Source: Deltaproteobacteria bacterium
GTDB lineage: Bacteria; Desulfobacterota; DSM-4660; Desulfatiglandales; Desulfatiglandaceae
DNA length: 64,000 bases
Reading direction: 5' to 3'
Assembly: GCA_019307945.1 (NCBI GenBank)
Contig: JAFDIS010000012.1
Coordinates: 1 to 64,000, forward strand
This document shows positions 53,457-63,359 of the stretch, in pieces. The notes beneath the pieces are model-generated. The model was not told where the DNA came from, ran no database searches, and worked only from the letters and a program-made list of their open reading frames with translations. Each line of letters opens with the position of its first letter. Position 1 is the first letter of the stretch. A program made the translations under genes and the position numbers.

Positions 53457-54287
53457 CTAGGAGACACCTTTCAATTCCGCCTGCAGGACCTTGACTCGCC
53501 GAGAGCCCAACAGCCGCTGCAGGAGGGCCTGTACACCGCTTCGAAGGCTTTCCACCTCCCGGGGATCGGTCCCCGCGCCCCTGGTGTTGGACGAGAGATA
53601 ACGATAGAGTTCATGCCGGAAACGATGGTTTTCCCTCCGGTAAAGAGCCTGGGACAAGGCGTCCCAATCCACGCTCAGAGTCACTTTCACGGCCACGGTC
53701 CCTGAATCCGATTCCATAGGGATGTAAAAGGGGCGGAGCCGATGCTGAATCCGTAGTTCCTGAAGCGGCGGGGAGATGAACTCCGGTGAGCGTGCGTCAC
53801 CTCCGGGTCCTTCGTCGGAGGCCGAAAGCATGTATCCGAATCCCGCTCCAACAAGGGCCAGGGCACAGGCCACGGCGGGGATGAGAGGTTTCTTGATGAC
53901 CCGGTAAATCATCCCCGGGCGCTTTTTCTCACCGCCTTCGTCCTCTTTGTGGGGGAGGGTTTCTCCGCTTTCCGCGGCAGATTCCTCACGGGCATCGCCG
54001 GAGGATGAATCCGCTTCCGGTCCTTCCTCAAGTGGTACGGTTTCCAGGGGTCCTTCGGACACATCATCCGGCCGGGCCTGGGAGGCGGAAGGCTCGGCAC
54101 CGCGCTCCTCCGCTTTCGAAATCACTTCAACGCTTTCGGACGAGGGCTCCGCCCCTTCGCCGGCAGGCTCCGGTGCGGGCTCCGTTTCGGAGACCTGCCC
54201 GTCCCCTGGGCCGCCTGAACTCGCGGAGGGCTCGGTCGGGGAATCCTGTCCCCCGTTTTCTTCCGTCAAGGCCTCCTCGGCACTCAT
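53457..54287 (-). CDS. FliL-like protein with long acidic N-terminus
   Basis: 276 aa, start overlapping the fliA stop (ATGA). The first 120 residues are a low-complexity Glu/Ser/Pro-rich cytoplasmic tail. Then come a basic segment and a membrane helix (LIPAVACALALVGAGFGYML) and a periplasmic FliL-type domain (ELRIQHRLRPFYIPMESDSG, VAVKVTLSVDW). FliL is a stator-associated ring protein. The acidic tail is unusual. A shorter FliL-like protein is at 36509-36937. Confidence 0.7.
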   Translation of the reverse strand: MSAEEALTEENGGQDSPTEPSASSGGPGDGQVSETEPAPEPAGEGAEPSSESVEVISKAEERGAEPSASQARPDDVSEGPLETVPLEEGPEADSSSGDAREESAAESGETLPHKEDEGGEKKRPGMIYRVIKKPLIPAVACALALVGAGFGYMLSASDEGPGGDARSPEFISPPLQELRIQHRLRPFYIPMESDSGTVAVKVTLSVDWDALSQALYRRENHRFRHELYRYLSSNTRGAGTDPREVESLRSGVQALLQRLLGSRRVKVLQAELKGVS

Positions 54288-55117
54288 CTTCGTCCCCTCT
54301 CCGTCTCGAAGTAGTAGCGGACCCTGTGACGCAATCTCATCACGGCCTTCGTGTGGATCTGGGAAATCCTTGATTCCGTATATCCCAGGATGTTTCCTAT
54401 CTCTTTCATAGTGAGCTCTTCGTAGTAATACAGGCTCACCACGAGCCGTTCATTTTCCGGGAGACTCTCGATGGCCTTTGCAATGACCTCCCGCAATTCG
54501 TTGAAATCAAATTCGGAAACCGGGTCCAGGCTTCGCTGGCTCTGGTAGATCTGCCACAGGCTGGTCACCCGCTTGTCGGAAATAAGATCCCCGATCTCGT
54601 CTTCACTGATGGTGGAGATACCCTTGACGTCCTCCAGCATCTTATGGAAGGTCTCGATGTCCACCCCGAGCTCCTCGGCCACTTCCTCGTCCCGGGCAGG
54701 ACGCATGGTCCTTCGCTCCACGCGGGCGTATGCCTCTTCCATCTTTCGGGCGTTTTTTCTCACGGAGCGGGGCACCCAATCCATGGCTCGGAGTTCGTCC
54801 AGCATGGCGCCTCGAATCCTAAACTCCGCATAAGATTTGAATGCCACGCCCTTTTTCGGATCAAACTTGCTGATCGCGTCAAGGAGGCCCATGATCCCCG
54901 CGCTGATCAGATCATCCTGGTCCACGTGGGGGGGGAGTTTCATGGCAAGCCTTCCCGCAACGGTACGGATCAAGGGGGCGTACTTGGCGATGAAGGCCTC
55001 CCTTTGCGCCTCGTCTCGGTTAGGTTCCTCGAAAAACGGTTCGGTCTCGTACTTTCGAACTTTTCCAGTCGCTGAATAGGACATAGGTCGATACCTTTGC
55101 AGTGGTAGTTCAACCAT
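54284..55117 (-). CDS. fliA: Flagellar sigma factor FliA (sigma-28)
   Basis: 277 aa from ATG 55117, which has GGGAGG 10 nt upstream; a longer start at 55171 would overlap flhG. Sigma region 2 is in HVDQDDLISAGIMGLLDAIS and AFKSYAEFRIRGAMLDELRA, region 3 in RMKEEAYARVERRTMRPA-like sequence, and region 4 in SLPENERLVVSLYYYEELTM, then KEIGNILGYTESRISQIHTK. It directs late flagellar genes and is held by FlgM, encoded at 39156. It follows flhG, as usual. Confidence 0.95.
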   Translation of the reverse strand: MVELPLQRYRPMSYSATGKVRKYETEPFFEEPNRDEAQREAFIAKYAPLIRTVAGRLAMKLPPHVDQDDLISAGIMGLLDAISKFDPKKGVAFKSYAEFRIRGAMLDELRAMDWVPRSVRKNARKMEEAYARVERRTMRPARDEEVAEELGVDIETFHKMLEDVKGISTISEDEIGDLISDKRVTSLWQIYQSQRSLDPVSEFDFNELREVIAKAIESLPENERLVVSLYYYEELTMKEIGNILGYTESRISQIHTKAVMRLRHRVRYYFETERGRR

Positions 55118-55146
55118 GGGCGTACGGCCCTCCCGGCCCACGGGCG

Positions 55147-56055
55147 TCAAAATCTCAATAGACGCCTCCAAAAGAACTTGATGTCCCCCTCGAAATCGAA
55201 GGCGTCCTCGCTCTCCAGCATCCTTTCGGCGATCTCGGCGAAACTCCTGCTGACGCGCGAATCCGGGTAAAGCTCAGAGACGGTTTGCTGCCTTCGAACC
55301 GCTTTGGGAACATGCTCGTCATAGGGAACCCAGCCCAGATAATCCAGGGAGGGGGAAGACAAATACCGGTCCACTACTCGACTCAGGTGGCGATAGATCC
55401 TTTCGGCCTCCCCCGCGCTCCTGGCAGCGTTCACAAGAATCCTGTACCTCTTCTGGCGATACTTTTTGGTGAGAATCTTGATCAGGGCGTACGCATCGGT
55501 GAGGGACGCGGGTTCGTTGGTCACCACCACGATCTTTTCCATGGCCGCGAAATTGAAGTACATCACGTTGGAGGAAATCCCGGCCCCCGTGTCTATGAGG
55601 AAGACGTCGAAGGAATCCTCGAAATCCTCGAATTCGTTCAACAGAAGGAGGCGCTGAGAATGATCCAACTCGGTCAACTCCTGGATTCCGGAAGCGGCCG
55701 GGAGCAGGGAAAACCCTGATGGAGTCCGGAGGATCACTTCTTCGAGGTTCTTCTCCCCGGAAAGGACGTGTTGAATAGTGTAACGAGGATTGACGCCCAG
55801 GAGCACGTCCATGTTGGCCAGGCCCAGGTCCGCGTCCAGGATGAGGACGCGCCTGCCCATTCGGCTCATGGCATACGCCAGGTTTCCCACCACGTTGGTT
55901 TTGCCCACGCCTCCCTTTCCGCTGGTCACGGAAATGACCCGGACAGGCCCCTGCGGAGCGGCCGAATCCATAACGTCCCGAGGCAGCGCACCGCCGGACA
56001 GGAAGTCTCTCTTCTGATCACCCATTATCATTCTCAGTCGGCTGGCCTGGTCCAT
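55147..56055 (-). CDS. flhG: Flagellum-number regulator FlhG (MinD/ParA-like ATPase)
   Basis: 302 aa from ATG 56055. The N-terminal MDQASRLR is the DQAxxLR motif by which FlhG activates FlhF. The deviant Walker A VTSGKGGVGKTNVVGNLAYA is near residues 43-62, then LILDADLGLANMDVLLG and FLIDTGAGISSNVMYFN. It limits flagellar number and, in polar flagellates, position. Its start is just after flhF. Confidence 0.94.
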   Translation of the reverse strand: MDQASRLRMIMGDQKRDFLSGGALPRDVMDSAAPQGPVRVISVTSGKGGVGKTNVVGNLAYAMSRMGRRVLILDADLGLANMDVLLGVNPRYTIQHVLSGEKNLEEVILRTPSGFSLLPAASGIQELTELDHSQRLLLLNEFEDFEDSFDVFLIDTGAGISSNVMYFNFAAMEKIVVVTNEPASLTDAYALIKILTKKYRQKRYRILVNAARSAGEAERIYRHLSRVVDRYLSSPSLDYLGWVPYDEHVPKAVRRQQTVSELYPDSRVSRSFAEIAERMLESEDAFDFEGDIKFFWRRLLRF

Positions 56056-56056
56056 C

Positions 56057-57202
56057 CTACACAACCTCTCGACGATACTCGGCCTCTGCCGTCCGGTTTC
56101 GATTCAGCATCATAGCCGCTAGCCTCCGTTTCGATGCGGGTTCGATATCCTCCGGAACCTGCTGACCCATCGTAAAAAACGAGACGGGTTTTTCTCCCAT
56201 GACCAGGAAATTGATCATGGCCGTCGGGTCCTCCGCCTCGTCCAGCTTGGTGAAAATGTAGCTGTCGAAAGGCAGGAGGTTGAACCTCTTTTCCGCGTGA
56301 ATCAGGTTCTCGTACTGGGTCGTTGCGCTCAGGACGAGGTAGTGGTGGATCTTTTCCGGAATCGAAAGGATATCCTTCAATTCCTTGAGTTCTTCCATGT
56401 TGTTGGGACTCCTCCCGATGGTATCGATGAAGACCGCATCACAATCACTGTGCCTGGAGACGGCTGCCTGAAGTTCCTCCCGCGTGGTGGCCACCTCCAG
56501 GGGTACCGACATTATGCGGGCGTAAGTTTCCATCTGGGCCACGGCCGCAATACGGAAGGTGTCCAGAGTGATCATGGCCACGCGCTTGCCGCGCTTGACC
56601 GCCGCCAAGGCGGCAAGCTTCGCCATGGAAGTGGTCTTGCCCACTCCCGTGGGTCCAAGGAAGGAGACTATGCGCGCCCCGTCGCCTTTGCCGCCCCGGC
56701 CCCCGATTCGGATGGAGTCCAGGACCTCCAACAGATAACGCCGGATGGAAAAATCATGGTCCCCGGTCACGCACTCGGCCCCGTTTTCCGCTGTCGTGGA
56801 CCGGGACATGAGCCTGGTCAACGCACTTCGGTTCAGACCGAACCCCCTCAGACATGAATAACGATCTTTCACCTCTTTATTGAAGTATAGTTCCGGCTTG
56901 AGAAGGGACCCCGCCTCCAGCATCCAGAGCGCGTCCTTGATTTCGCAAAGCTCCTTTTCGAGGACATTCCACCTCCGGTAGAGTTCCTCCTGCCGCCTGA
57001 ACGCAGATCCGGACACGGAGGTAGCTTCCAGGTCATAGTCCACTGCGGCGGTCACCTCGATATTGTCCCCGGGCCGCCCGTGATCGGCCTCGGAGCGCTC
57101 CAGGGTGCGGGTACGGAGGATGACCGCCTCGGGTCCCATCTCCTCCTTGACCATGCGCAGCGCCTCTGTCGTGTTGGAGGCCCGAAAGATCTTGACCCTC
57201 AT
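56057..57202 (-). CDS. flhF: Flagellar positioning GTPase FlhF
   Basis: 381 aa from ATG 57202, which gives the typical MRVKIF start; a GTG at 57211 overlaps the flhA stop. SRP-type GTPase domain: VSFLGPTGVGKTTSMAKLAA (G1), VAMITLDTFRIAAVAQMETY (G2), VFIDTIGRSPNNMEELKEL (G3, DTIGR instead of DTAGR) and FTKLDEAEDPTAMI (G4). It sets where the flagellum forms; FlhG stimulates it. It is coupled to flhA by overlap. Confidence 0.94.
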   Translation of the reverse strand: MRVKIFRASNTTEALRMVKEEMGPEAVILRTRTLERSEADHGRPGDNIEVTAAVDYDLEATSVSGSAFRRQEELYRRWNVLEKELCEIKDALWMLEAGSLLKPELYFNKEVKDRYSCLRGFGLNRSALTRLMSRSTTAENGAECVTGDHDFSIRRYLLEVLDSIRIGGRGGKGDGARIVSFLGPTGVGKTTSMAKLAALAAVKRGKRVAMITLDTFRIAAVAQMETYARIMSVPLEVATTREELQAAVSRHSDCDAVFIDTIGRSPNNMEELKELKDILSIPEKIHHYLVLSATTQYENLIHAEKRFNLLPFDSYIFTKLDEAEDPTAMINFLVMGEKPVSFFTMGQQVPEDIEPASKRRLAAMMLNRNRTAEAEYRREVV

Positions 57203-57207
57203 CTCGA

Positions 57208-59286
57208 TCACCCGATCTCACCGAGCGACTGCACATTCACTTCGCTCGGAATCTCGTTGTGGGAGAGCACCGCCACCGGGACCTGGAACCGCTCGCAGAG
57301 CTTTTTTACATGACGCCTCACCGTGGAGGAGCACAAAAGCACCGCATGTTGGGCCGACGAGGCCGCCTTCTCCAAGGCGGCGCGTATGTTCTCGGTAAAC
57401 TGCTGTGCCTGCCGCGGCTCCAAGGCCAGATAAGACCCGTACTCCGTCTGGGTGATTCCGCCGGCTATCACCTCTTCGGCGGCTCTGGACAGCGAGAGGA
57501 TCTTGAGCGTCTTGTCGCTGTCCAGGTACGGCTTGGTGACGGTCCGTGCAAGCCTCTGACGCACATATTCCGTGAGCAGGTCGGTGTCCTTGGTCATGGG
57601 CGCATAGTCGGCCAGGGTCTCCACTATGCTCAGCAGATCCCTGATGGAGACCTGCTCCCTTACCAGATTCTGCAGGACTTTCTGGACCGCACCCAGGCTC
57701 AGCAGTGCCGGTGTGAGTTCTTCCACTGCCTTGGGATGGGTCTTTGCAAGCCCGTCCAGGAGTTCCTGCACCTCCTGCCTTCCCAGGAATTCATCTCCAT
57801 GCCTGCGAACCACCTCGGAAAGATGGGTGGTAATCACGCTGGCGGGATCCACGACGGTGTAGCCCGCCAGTTGCGCGTCGCCTTTCCTCTCAGGCGAAAT
57901 CCAGACAGCGGGGAGGTTGAAGGCCGGGTCTGCGGTCTGGATGCCTTCCACCTTTGCCCGGGCGTCTCCCGGGTCGATGGCGAGGAAATGATCCATCATG
58001 AGTTCTCCGGTCGCCACCCGGTTTCCCCGGATGCACACGGCGTACTCATTGGGTTTCAACTCCAGATTGTCCCGGATGTGAAGCGAAGGAATCACGAGCC
58101 CCATATCCAGCGCGAACTGCTTGCGCAGGCTGCGGATACGATCCAGAAGCCCTCCTGATTTCTGGGTGTCCACCAACGGGATGAGGCCGTAGCCCAGCTC
58201 CAGTTCAAGCAGGTCCAGGGGCAGGAGCGCCTGGACCCGGGCCGGGGTGAGTTCCTCGGGTTCCGGCTCCTGAGGTTTGGCCTCCTCTTCCTCACGCTTC
58301 TTCCGGGCCGATACAAGGGTCCGGGACAGGGCAAAAACGGCGGCCGCCAGGAAGAAAAAGGGGAGGAACGGCATCCCCGGAGCCAGGGCAAACAGGAAGA
58401 TAACGACGGAGGCGATTCCCAACGCCCTCGGTTCGGTGCTGAACTGGCCTGCCAGCAGCGATCCCACGTTCTCTTCGGCGGCCGCACGGCTCACCAGGAT
58501 GCCGGCGCCCGTGGAAAGGACGATGGCCGGGATCTGGCTCACCAGGCCGTCGCCGATGGTCAAGAGGGTGTAATTCTGGGCAGCTGTGGACAGATCCAGC
58601 CCCATCTGAAGGACCCCGATGACCAGCCCGCCCACGATGTTGATAAGGGTGATGACGATACCGGCCACCGCATCGCCTCTTACGAACTTGCTCGCACCGT
58701 CCATGGCCCCGTAGAACTCGGCCTCCTTGGCGATCTGGGTGCGCCGCTCCCTGGCCTGCGCCTCGTCGATGAGCCCGGCGTTGAGATCCGCGTCGATTGC
58801 CATCTGTTTACCCGGCATGGCGTCCAGCGTGAACCTGGCGGCCACCTCGGCGATACGTCCCGAGCCCTTGGTGATCACGACGAAATTTATGACCACGAGG
58901 ATCAGGAAGACAACCAGTCCCACGGTGGTGCTGCCGCCCACCACGAAGGAGCCGAAACTCTTGATGATCTTTCCCGCCGCATAGGATCCGGTATGGCCGT
59001 TCAAGAGGATGAGCCGCGTGGATGCGATGTTGAGGGAAAGCCTGAAAAGGGTGGTCACCAGGAGCAGGGTGGGAAAGGCGGAAAAACTCAAGGGCGGAAC
59101 GACGTAGATGGTCAGAAGGAGGACCAGGACGCTCAACGTGATGTTGAATGCCAGCAACATGTCGAGGACCATGGTAGGCATGGGAATCAGCATCACCATC
59201 AGGATGCCGACGATACCCAGGGCGATGGCGATGTCCGCGTTGTTGCTCACGCTCATCTTTCCAACGGAAGCCTTGATGAAATCCAA
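57208..59286 (-). CDS. flhA: Flagellar export apparatus protein FlhA
   Basis: 692 aa from TTG 59286, chosen because GGAGG lies 9 nt upstream (59296-59300) inside the end of flhB; an ATG at 59256 has only a weak site. Eight membrane segments lie in the first 330 residues (IALGIVGILMVMLIPMPTMV onward), with the conserved FHIPEP-type loop (RIAEVAARFTLDAMPGKQMA, then DADLNAGLIDEAQARERR). The cytoplasmic C-domain follows. It is a core part of the export gate and binds chaperone-substrate pairs. Confidence 0.95.
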   Translation of the reverse strand: MDFIKASVGKMSVSNNADIAIALGIVGILMVMLIPMPTMVLDMLLAFNITLSVLVLLLTIYVVPPLSFSAFPTLLLVTTLFRLSLNIASTRLILLNGHTGSYAAGKIIKSFGSFVVGGSTTVGLVVFLILVVINFVVITKGSGRIAEVAARFTLDAMPGKQMAIDADLNAGLIDEAQARERRTQIAKEAEFYGAMDGASKFVRGDAVAGIVITLINIVGGLVIGVLQMGLDLSTAAQNYTLLTIGDGLVSQIPAIVLSTGAGILVSRAAAEENVGSLLAGQFSTEPRALGIASVVIFLFALAPGMPFLPFFFLAAAVFALSRTLVSARKKREEEEAKPQEPEPEELTPARVQALLPLDLLELELGYGLIPLVDTQKSGGLLDRIRSLRKQFALDMGLVIPSLHIRDNLELKPNEYAVCIRGNRVATGELMMDHFLAIDPGDARAKVEGIQTADPAFNLPAVWISPERKGDAQLAGYTVVDPASVITTHLSEVVRRHGDEFLGRQEVQELLDGLAKTHPKAVEELTPALLSLGAVQKVLQNLVREQVSIRDLLSIVETLADYAPMTKDTDLLTEYVRQRLARTVTKPYLDSDKTLKILSLSRAAEEVIAGGITQTEYGSYLALEPRQAQQFTENIRAALEKAASSAQHAVLLCSSTVRRHVKKLCERFQVPVAVLSHNEIPSEVNVQSLGEIG

Positions 59287-59300
59287 TGGAACGTGCCTCC

Positions 59301-60368
59301 TCACCCGACCTTCTTCTTGAGACTATAGACGTAGGCCAGAATTTCAGCCACGGCCCTGTAGAAATGTGAGGGGATCTCCTCACCAATATCCACAGATCTA
59401 TACAAGTTCTGTGCCAGCAATTTGTTCTCCACGATGGGGATATCCCGCTCCCCGGCCAGGGCTCGGATCCTGAATGCAACTGCGTCCGCCCCTTTACCTG
59501 CAACCACCGGTGCGGTCATGGTTTCCGGGTCATAACGAATGGCCACCGCAAGATGCCGGGGGTTGGTTATCACAACGTCGGCCCGCTTGACCTCCTCCAT
59601 CATTCTTCGTCTCGCCTTTTCGAGCTGAATCGAACGGATACGGCCCTTGATCAGGGGATCTCCCTCAGTCTGTTTCAGTTCTTCCTTCACTTCCTGCTTG
59701 GTCATCTTGAGATTCTGCTCGTACTCCCATTTCTGATACATATAATCGAGGACCGCGAGCACTACGATCACACAGCAACTGCGCACGATCACTTCGAAAG
59801 CAGTGCTTCCCAGCAGACCCAGGATCTGCTCCCGTCCCTGATAGGAGAGCTGCACGAGATCGTCCAGGGCGTCCTTTACGGTGGAAAACGCCGCCCAACC
59901 CACGATGCCGATTTTTGCCAGGGACTTTCCCAGTTCCACCAGAGATCGCTTGGAAAAGAGTCGTTTCACCCCTTGAATTGGGTTGATTTTTGACGCTTTA
60001 GGCGCCAACGGTTCGACGGTCCAGAGGAACCCGGTCTGGGCGTAGTTGCTCAGCACGGCCGCCACGGACAGAGCCATCATGAAAGGGAGGACCATCCCGA
60101 AAAAGGCCCAGACAAATCCCGTCAGCACATGGAATAGGCCGATCTGTCCCGAGCAGACGCCGGGAATCATATCGAAAGCCCCCTTGATCACCCGTGCCAT
60201 GTCCTCGGTCAGCCCCTTTGCGCCGAAAAAGAGGTAGATGGTTCCGGTCACGAGGACGGCTACGGAGGAAATTTCCCTGCTCTTGGCCACCTGGCCCTTT
60301 TTTCTCGCCTCCGAGCGCTTTTTCGGGGTTGCGGGCTCGGTCTTTTCCTGAAAAGATTTCTCAGCCAT
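59301..60368 (-). CDS. flhB: Flagellar export apparatus protein FlhB
   Basis: 355 aa. The basic N-terminus EKTEPATPKKRSEARKKGQV, four membrane helices, and the C-terminal autocleavage region VVITNPRHLAVAIRYDPETM. The usual NPTH motif reads NPRH here; cleavage after N should still be possible. It governs the switch from hook to filament substrates with FliK. It overlaps fliR by 8 nt. Confidence 0.95.
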   Translation of the reverse strand: MAEKSFQEKTEPATPKKRSEARKKGQVAKSREISSVAVLVTGTIYLFFGAKGLTEDMARVIKGAFDMIPGVCSGQIGLFHVLTGFVWAFFGMVLPFMMALSVAAVLSNYAQTGFLWTVEPLAPKASKINPIQGVKRLFSKRSLVELGKSLAKIGIVGWAAFSTVKDALDDLVQLSYQGREQILGLLGSTAFEVIVRSCCVIVVLAVLDYMYQKWEYEQNLKMTKQEVKEELKQTEGDPLIKGRIRSIQLEKARRRMMEEVKRADVVITNPRHLAVAIRYDPETMTAPVVAGKGADAVAFRIRALAGERDIPIVENKLLAQNLYRSVDIGEEIPSHFYRAVAEILAYVYSLKKKVG

Positions 60369-61149
60369 TGGGCACCTGCATCAAACGGAGGAGGCCCAGC
60401 ACGGATCGGGCCATGTCGCCCACGAGATCCGTCAGGAAAGGCCCCAGATTGGCGATGACGATCCCCAAGAAAATGAGCCCCAGGCAGATGTTCAGTGGAA
60501 AGCCCACCATGAGTATATTGACCTGGGGGACGGTTCGGGCCACGATGCCAAGGCACAGGTTGGAAAGAAACAAGGCAATGATTATGGGGGCCGCCAGTTT
60601 GAGCGCTATGACGAACATCTCGTTGCTCAGGGCCACCAGGGCGTTGACAAGTCCGGGTGTAAGAAAAAAACTCCCGGGCGGCACCCGATCAAAGGACTCC
60701 GAGAGCGCCCGGATGAAGAGATGATGGCCGTTGACGGAAAAGAAGACCAGGACGGTGAAGAGGTGGAGGGCCTGGGAAATGACCACACTCTGCCCCCCTG
60801 TTTCGGGATCCATTGCGCTGGCCATGTTGAAGCCCATCTGGAATCCCATGAATTGACCCGCCAGTTGCACCGATCCCAGGATGATCCGAACTCCCAGCGC
60901 AATGGAAAACCCAAGTAGGATCTCCGAGGCGAGCCCCACCGCAGTGCCCAGCGCGGTGGCCGGAAATGGCGGGGGAGAAGGAACCAGTGGTGTCAGGAGC
61001 ACGGCCAGGAGCAAGGAAATCCCCGCCTTCCACAGGGCGGGGACGTTCCTGGCGCCGAAAAAAGGCAGGAGAAAAAAGAGCACGCTCACCCGGGCGAGCA
61101 CCCAGGCAAACCCCTGAAACTGTACTATGGAGGATGCATGTATCAGCAC
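60361..61149 (-). CDS. fliR: Flagellar export apparatus protein FliR
   Basis: 262 aa, hydrophobic throughout with about six membrane helices. Family features: LARVSVLFFLLPFFGARNVP, EILLGFSIALGVRIILGSVQ, MGFNMASAMDPETGGQSVVI and SNLCLGIVARTVPQVNILMV. It is part of the export gate with FliP and FliQ. A 184-bp spacer separates it from fliQ. Confidence 0.95.
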   Translation of the reverse strand: MLIHASSIVQFQGFAWVLARVSVLFFLLPFFGARNVPALWKAGISLLLAVLLTPLVPSPPPFPATALGTAVGLASEILLGFSIALGVRIILGSVQLAGQFMGFQMGFNMASAMDPETGGQSVVISQALHLFTVLVFFSVNGHHLFIRALSESFDRVPPGSFFLTPGLVNALVALSNEMFVIALKLAAPIIIALFLSNLCLGIVARTVPQVNILMVGFPLNICLGLIFLGIVIANLGPFLTDLVGDMARSVLGLLRLMQVPNG

Positions 61150-61333
61150 CTTTTACACCCGTATCGAACCTGCCGTTCAGGCCCTGAAGGGCCCTCCGCG
61201 GACGGGTTGACGCAGCACCTCCCCCAGGAGTTCCGGGGGAGGCCTAAGGGGTCCGGGGTGAGGGCGGAGGAACCGGGCCCTTCCCTTCCCGTGAGGTGCA
61301 GGGGCGGGCGGAAATCCCTGACAGGTGAGCGAT
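61150..61333. other. Spacer between fliQ and fliR with a hairpin
   Basis: It contains CCTCCCCC (61218-61225) and GGGGGAGG (61235-61242), a strong 8-bp stem with a 9-nt loop and no T-run. It may lower downstream expression or stabilise mRNA. Spacers here are otherwise a few bases, so the length is unusual. Confidence 0.6.
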
Positions 61334-61603
61334 TCAATGCACGATATCCGGTATGGTGGTGATCATCCGGCTCGCAAACTGGGTCATCTTGTTGAGCATC
61401 CAGGGGGCCGCCACCAGCAGGGCCAGGAGAACGGCCACGATCTTGGGGACGAAAGTCAGCGTCATCTCCTGGACCTGGGTGGTGGCCTGAAGCACAGCTA
61501 TTGCGAGACCCACCGCCAGGCCCACTCCCAGGAGGGGCAGGGACAACAGGAGACTCATCTTGACGGCCTCCGCCGCCACGCTCACCACGAATTCAGGGGT
61601 CAT
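61334..61603 (-). CDS. fliQ: Flagellar export apparatus protein FliQ
   Basis: 89 aa with two membrane helices. Family pattern: VVSVAAEAVKMSLLLSLPLL, GLAVGLAIAVLQATTQVQEM and TLTFVPKIVAVLLALLVAAP. It forms the gate with FliP and FliR. It begins 10 nt after fliP. Confidence 0.95.
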   Translation of the reverse strand: MTPEFVVSVAAEAVKMSLLLSLPLLGVGLAVGLAIAVLQATTQVQEMTLTFVPKIVAVLLALLVAAPWMLNKMTQFASRMITTIPDIVH

Positions 61604-61613
61604 TCTCGGCTCC

Positions 61614-62384
61614 TCACCCGAAGCTTCTCACCATCGAACCGACGAGCAGGTTCCACCCGTCGATCAAAACGAAAAGCATCAGTTTGAATGGCAACGATAT
61701 CATGAAGGGGGGCAGCATCATCATTCCCATGCTCAACAGGACGCTGGCCACCACCATGTCGATCACCAGGAACGGGATGTAAATCATGAACCCGATCTGA
61801 AATGCCGTCTTCAATTCACTGATCACAAAAGAGGGAATCAGCACCAGGGTCGGAATATCATCCGGATTCCTGGGACGGTCTTTTCCGGAAACCTTCATGA
61901 ACAGGGCTATATCCTTCTGCCGCGTCTGCCTGAACATGAATTTGCGGATGGGCTGAAGGGCCCTTTCGATGGCTTGATCCTGTGAGATTTCCTCCGCCAG
62001 GTACGGCTGGAGGGCCTCCTTGTTTATCTGATCATACACGGGCGACATGAGAAAAAAGGTCAATAGGAGCGCAAGCCCCACCAGAATCTGGTTGGGCGGC
62101 ATCTGCTGAGTCCCCAGGGCGTGGCGCACCAGAGAAAAGACCACCGCGAGGCGGGTAAAGGAGGTCATCATCACCACGATGGCCGGCGCCAGGGAAAGGA
62201 CGGTGAGAAGGAAAAGGATCTGCAGGAGCACCGAGACCTGGCCAGGCTTGTCGGCGCTGTTCACCCCTATGGTCACACTGGGCAGGAGAGGAAGATCCTG
62301 CCCGTGAGCGATTGCAGCCCCCGTAACGAGGACTCCGAGCGAAGCGGCCAGGATGACCACCCGCCTTGTATTAGGACCGCCCAT
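61614..62384 (-). CDS. fliP: Flagellar export apparatus protein FliP
   Basis: 256 aa from ATG 62384 with GGGAGA upstream. It has a cleavable-type N-terminal signal ([20 protein letters not shown]), then the family motifs [60 protein letters not shown] and [20 protein letters not shown]. It forms the FliPQR gate. It overlaps fliO by 14 nt. Confidence 0.96.
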   Translation of the reverse strand: MGGPNTRRVVILAASLGVLVTGAAIAHGQDLPLLPSVTIGVNSADKPGQVSVLLQILFLLTVLSLAPAIVVMMTSFTRLAVVFSLVRHALGTQQMPPNQILVGLALLLTFFLMSPVYDQINKEALQPYLAEEISQDQAIERALQPIRKFMFRQTRQKDIALFMKVSGKDRPRNPDDIPTLVLIPSFVISELKTAFQIGFMIYIPFLVIDMVVASVLLSMGMMMLPPFMISLPFKLMLFVLIDGWNLLVGSMVRSFG

Positions 62385-62892
62385 TTTCTCCCTCGTCCCC
62401 GCCCCGGGACGTGCCGCCGCCCCTGAAAAGCCGCTCCTTGAGAATACTTTCGAAATTCTTTCCCGTCCGGTCACCGAAACCGGATTCTCGGTCGGGGTCC
62501 AAGCGGGAAATATACGTGACCGATTCCGCCCCCACGCCCAGCAAGAGCCATTGTCCCTGTACCTCCACAAGGGCCAGGGACCTCCTTGGCGCAAGGCTCA
62601 AAGTCCCCAAGAGCCGCATGGTAGGCGCTGCCCCGGAACGAAACGCCCCCCCACGAAGTCGTCTCGCCAGGAAATACAGAGCCGCTATGACCCCCAATAC
62701 GAGGAGGAGAGATCCGGCCATCTTCAGCGAGGCCCATCCGAGATCGCTAAACGGCGCCACCTGCTCGTTCGCGCCTCCCAGGCGGGGTGGAGATGCGGCA
62801 AACGCCGGGAGTCTCCACAGGGCCACTGACAGCATCAACACGCCCCGAAGCAGTGCCGAGCAAGAAGGCATTATGTGCGCTTTGCGGCTCAT
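62371..62892 (-). CDS. fliO: Flagellar biosynthetic protein FliO
   Basis: 173 aa, start overlapping the fliN stop (ATGA). It has a signal-like N-terminus, a membrane helix ([20 protein letters not shown]), then the cytoplasmic FliO domain ([40 protein letters not shown]). It helps FliP assemble. The tail is basic and glycine-rich. Confidence 0.9.
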   Translation of the reverse strand: MSRKAHIMPSCSALLRGVLMLSVALWRLPAFAASPPRLGGANEQVAPFSDLGWASLKMAGSLLLVLGVIAALYFLARRLRGGAFRSGAAPTMRLLGTLSLAPRRSLALVEVQGQWLLLGVGAESVTYISRLDPDRESGFGDRTGKNFESILKERLFRGGGTSRGGDEGENGRS

Positions 62893-63266
62893 GCAAGACT
62901 CTTGACCCGATCGTCCGGGCTGATTATCTCAATAAGTCTCACTGCAAATCGGTCGTTCACCACCACAACCTCGCCATGCCCCATGAGCTTATGGTTGATG
63001 AAGATGTCCACGGGCGAGTTGGTGAGTTTGTCCAACTCTACGACCGACCCGTGGGTCAGCTTCAACAGGTCACCGATCGGCATCTTTTTCCGGCCCAGTT
63101 CCACCGAGATTTCCAGCGGTACGTCCAAAAGAAACTCGATACCTCTGGGACTCTCCGTACCGGTCCCGCCAGGCGAAATCTCCGCGAACTCCACGCCCTG
63201 GGTTTCCGCGCCGCTGTTCTCCGCAGGCTGCGTTTCCTGAGGCAAACTTTCATCGCTTCCGGTCAT
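62889..63266 (-). CDS. fliN: Flagellar motor switch protein FliN
   Basis: 125 aa, with GAGGT upstream of the ATG. The SpoA-type domain is clear: LLDVPLEISVELGRKKMPIG, LLKLTHGSVVELDKLTNSPV and KLMGHGEVVVVNDRFAVRLI. The first 35 residues are an acidic linker. It is the base of the C-ring with FliM and FliG. It starts 93 bp after fliM. Confidence 0.95.
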   Translation of the reverse strand: MTGSDESLPQETQPAENSGAETQGVEFAEISPGGTGTESPRGIEFLLDVPLEISVELGRKKMPIGDLLKLTHGSVVELDKLTNSPVDIFINHKLMGHGEVVVVNDRFAVRLIEIISPDDRVKSLA

Positions 63267-63359
63267 ATCAACACCTCATGGTAGTCTTTTGAAACGGTCT
63301 CTAGGGCCGGGGTGGGAACCCCGGCACACGGAGCCCCTGCAGGGCCGCCATTTGCGGGC

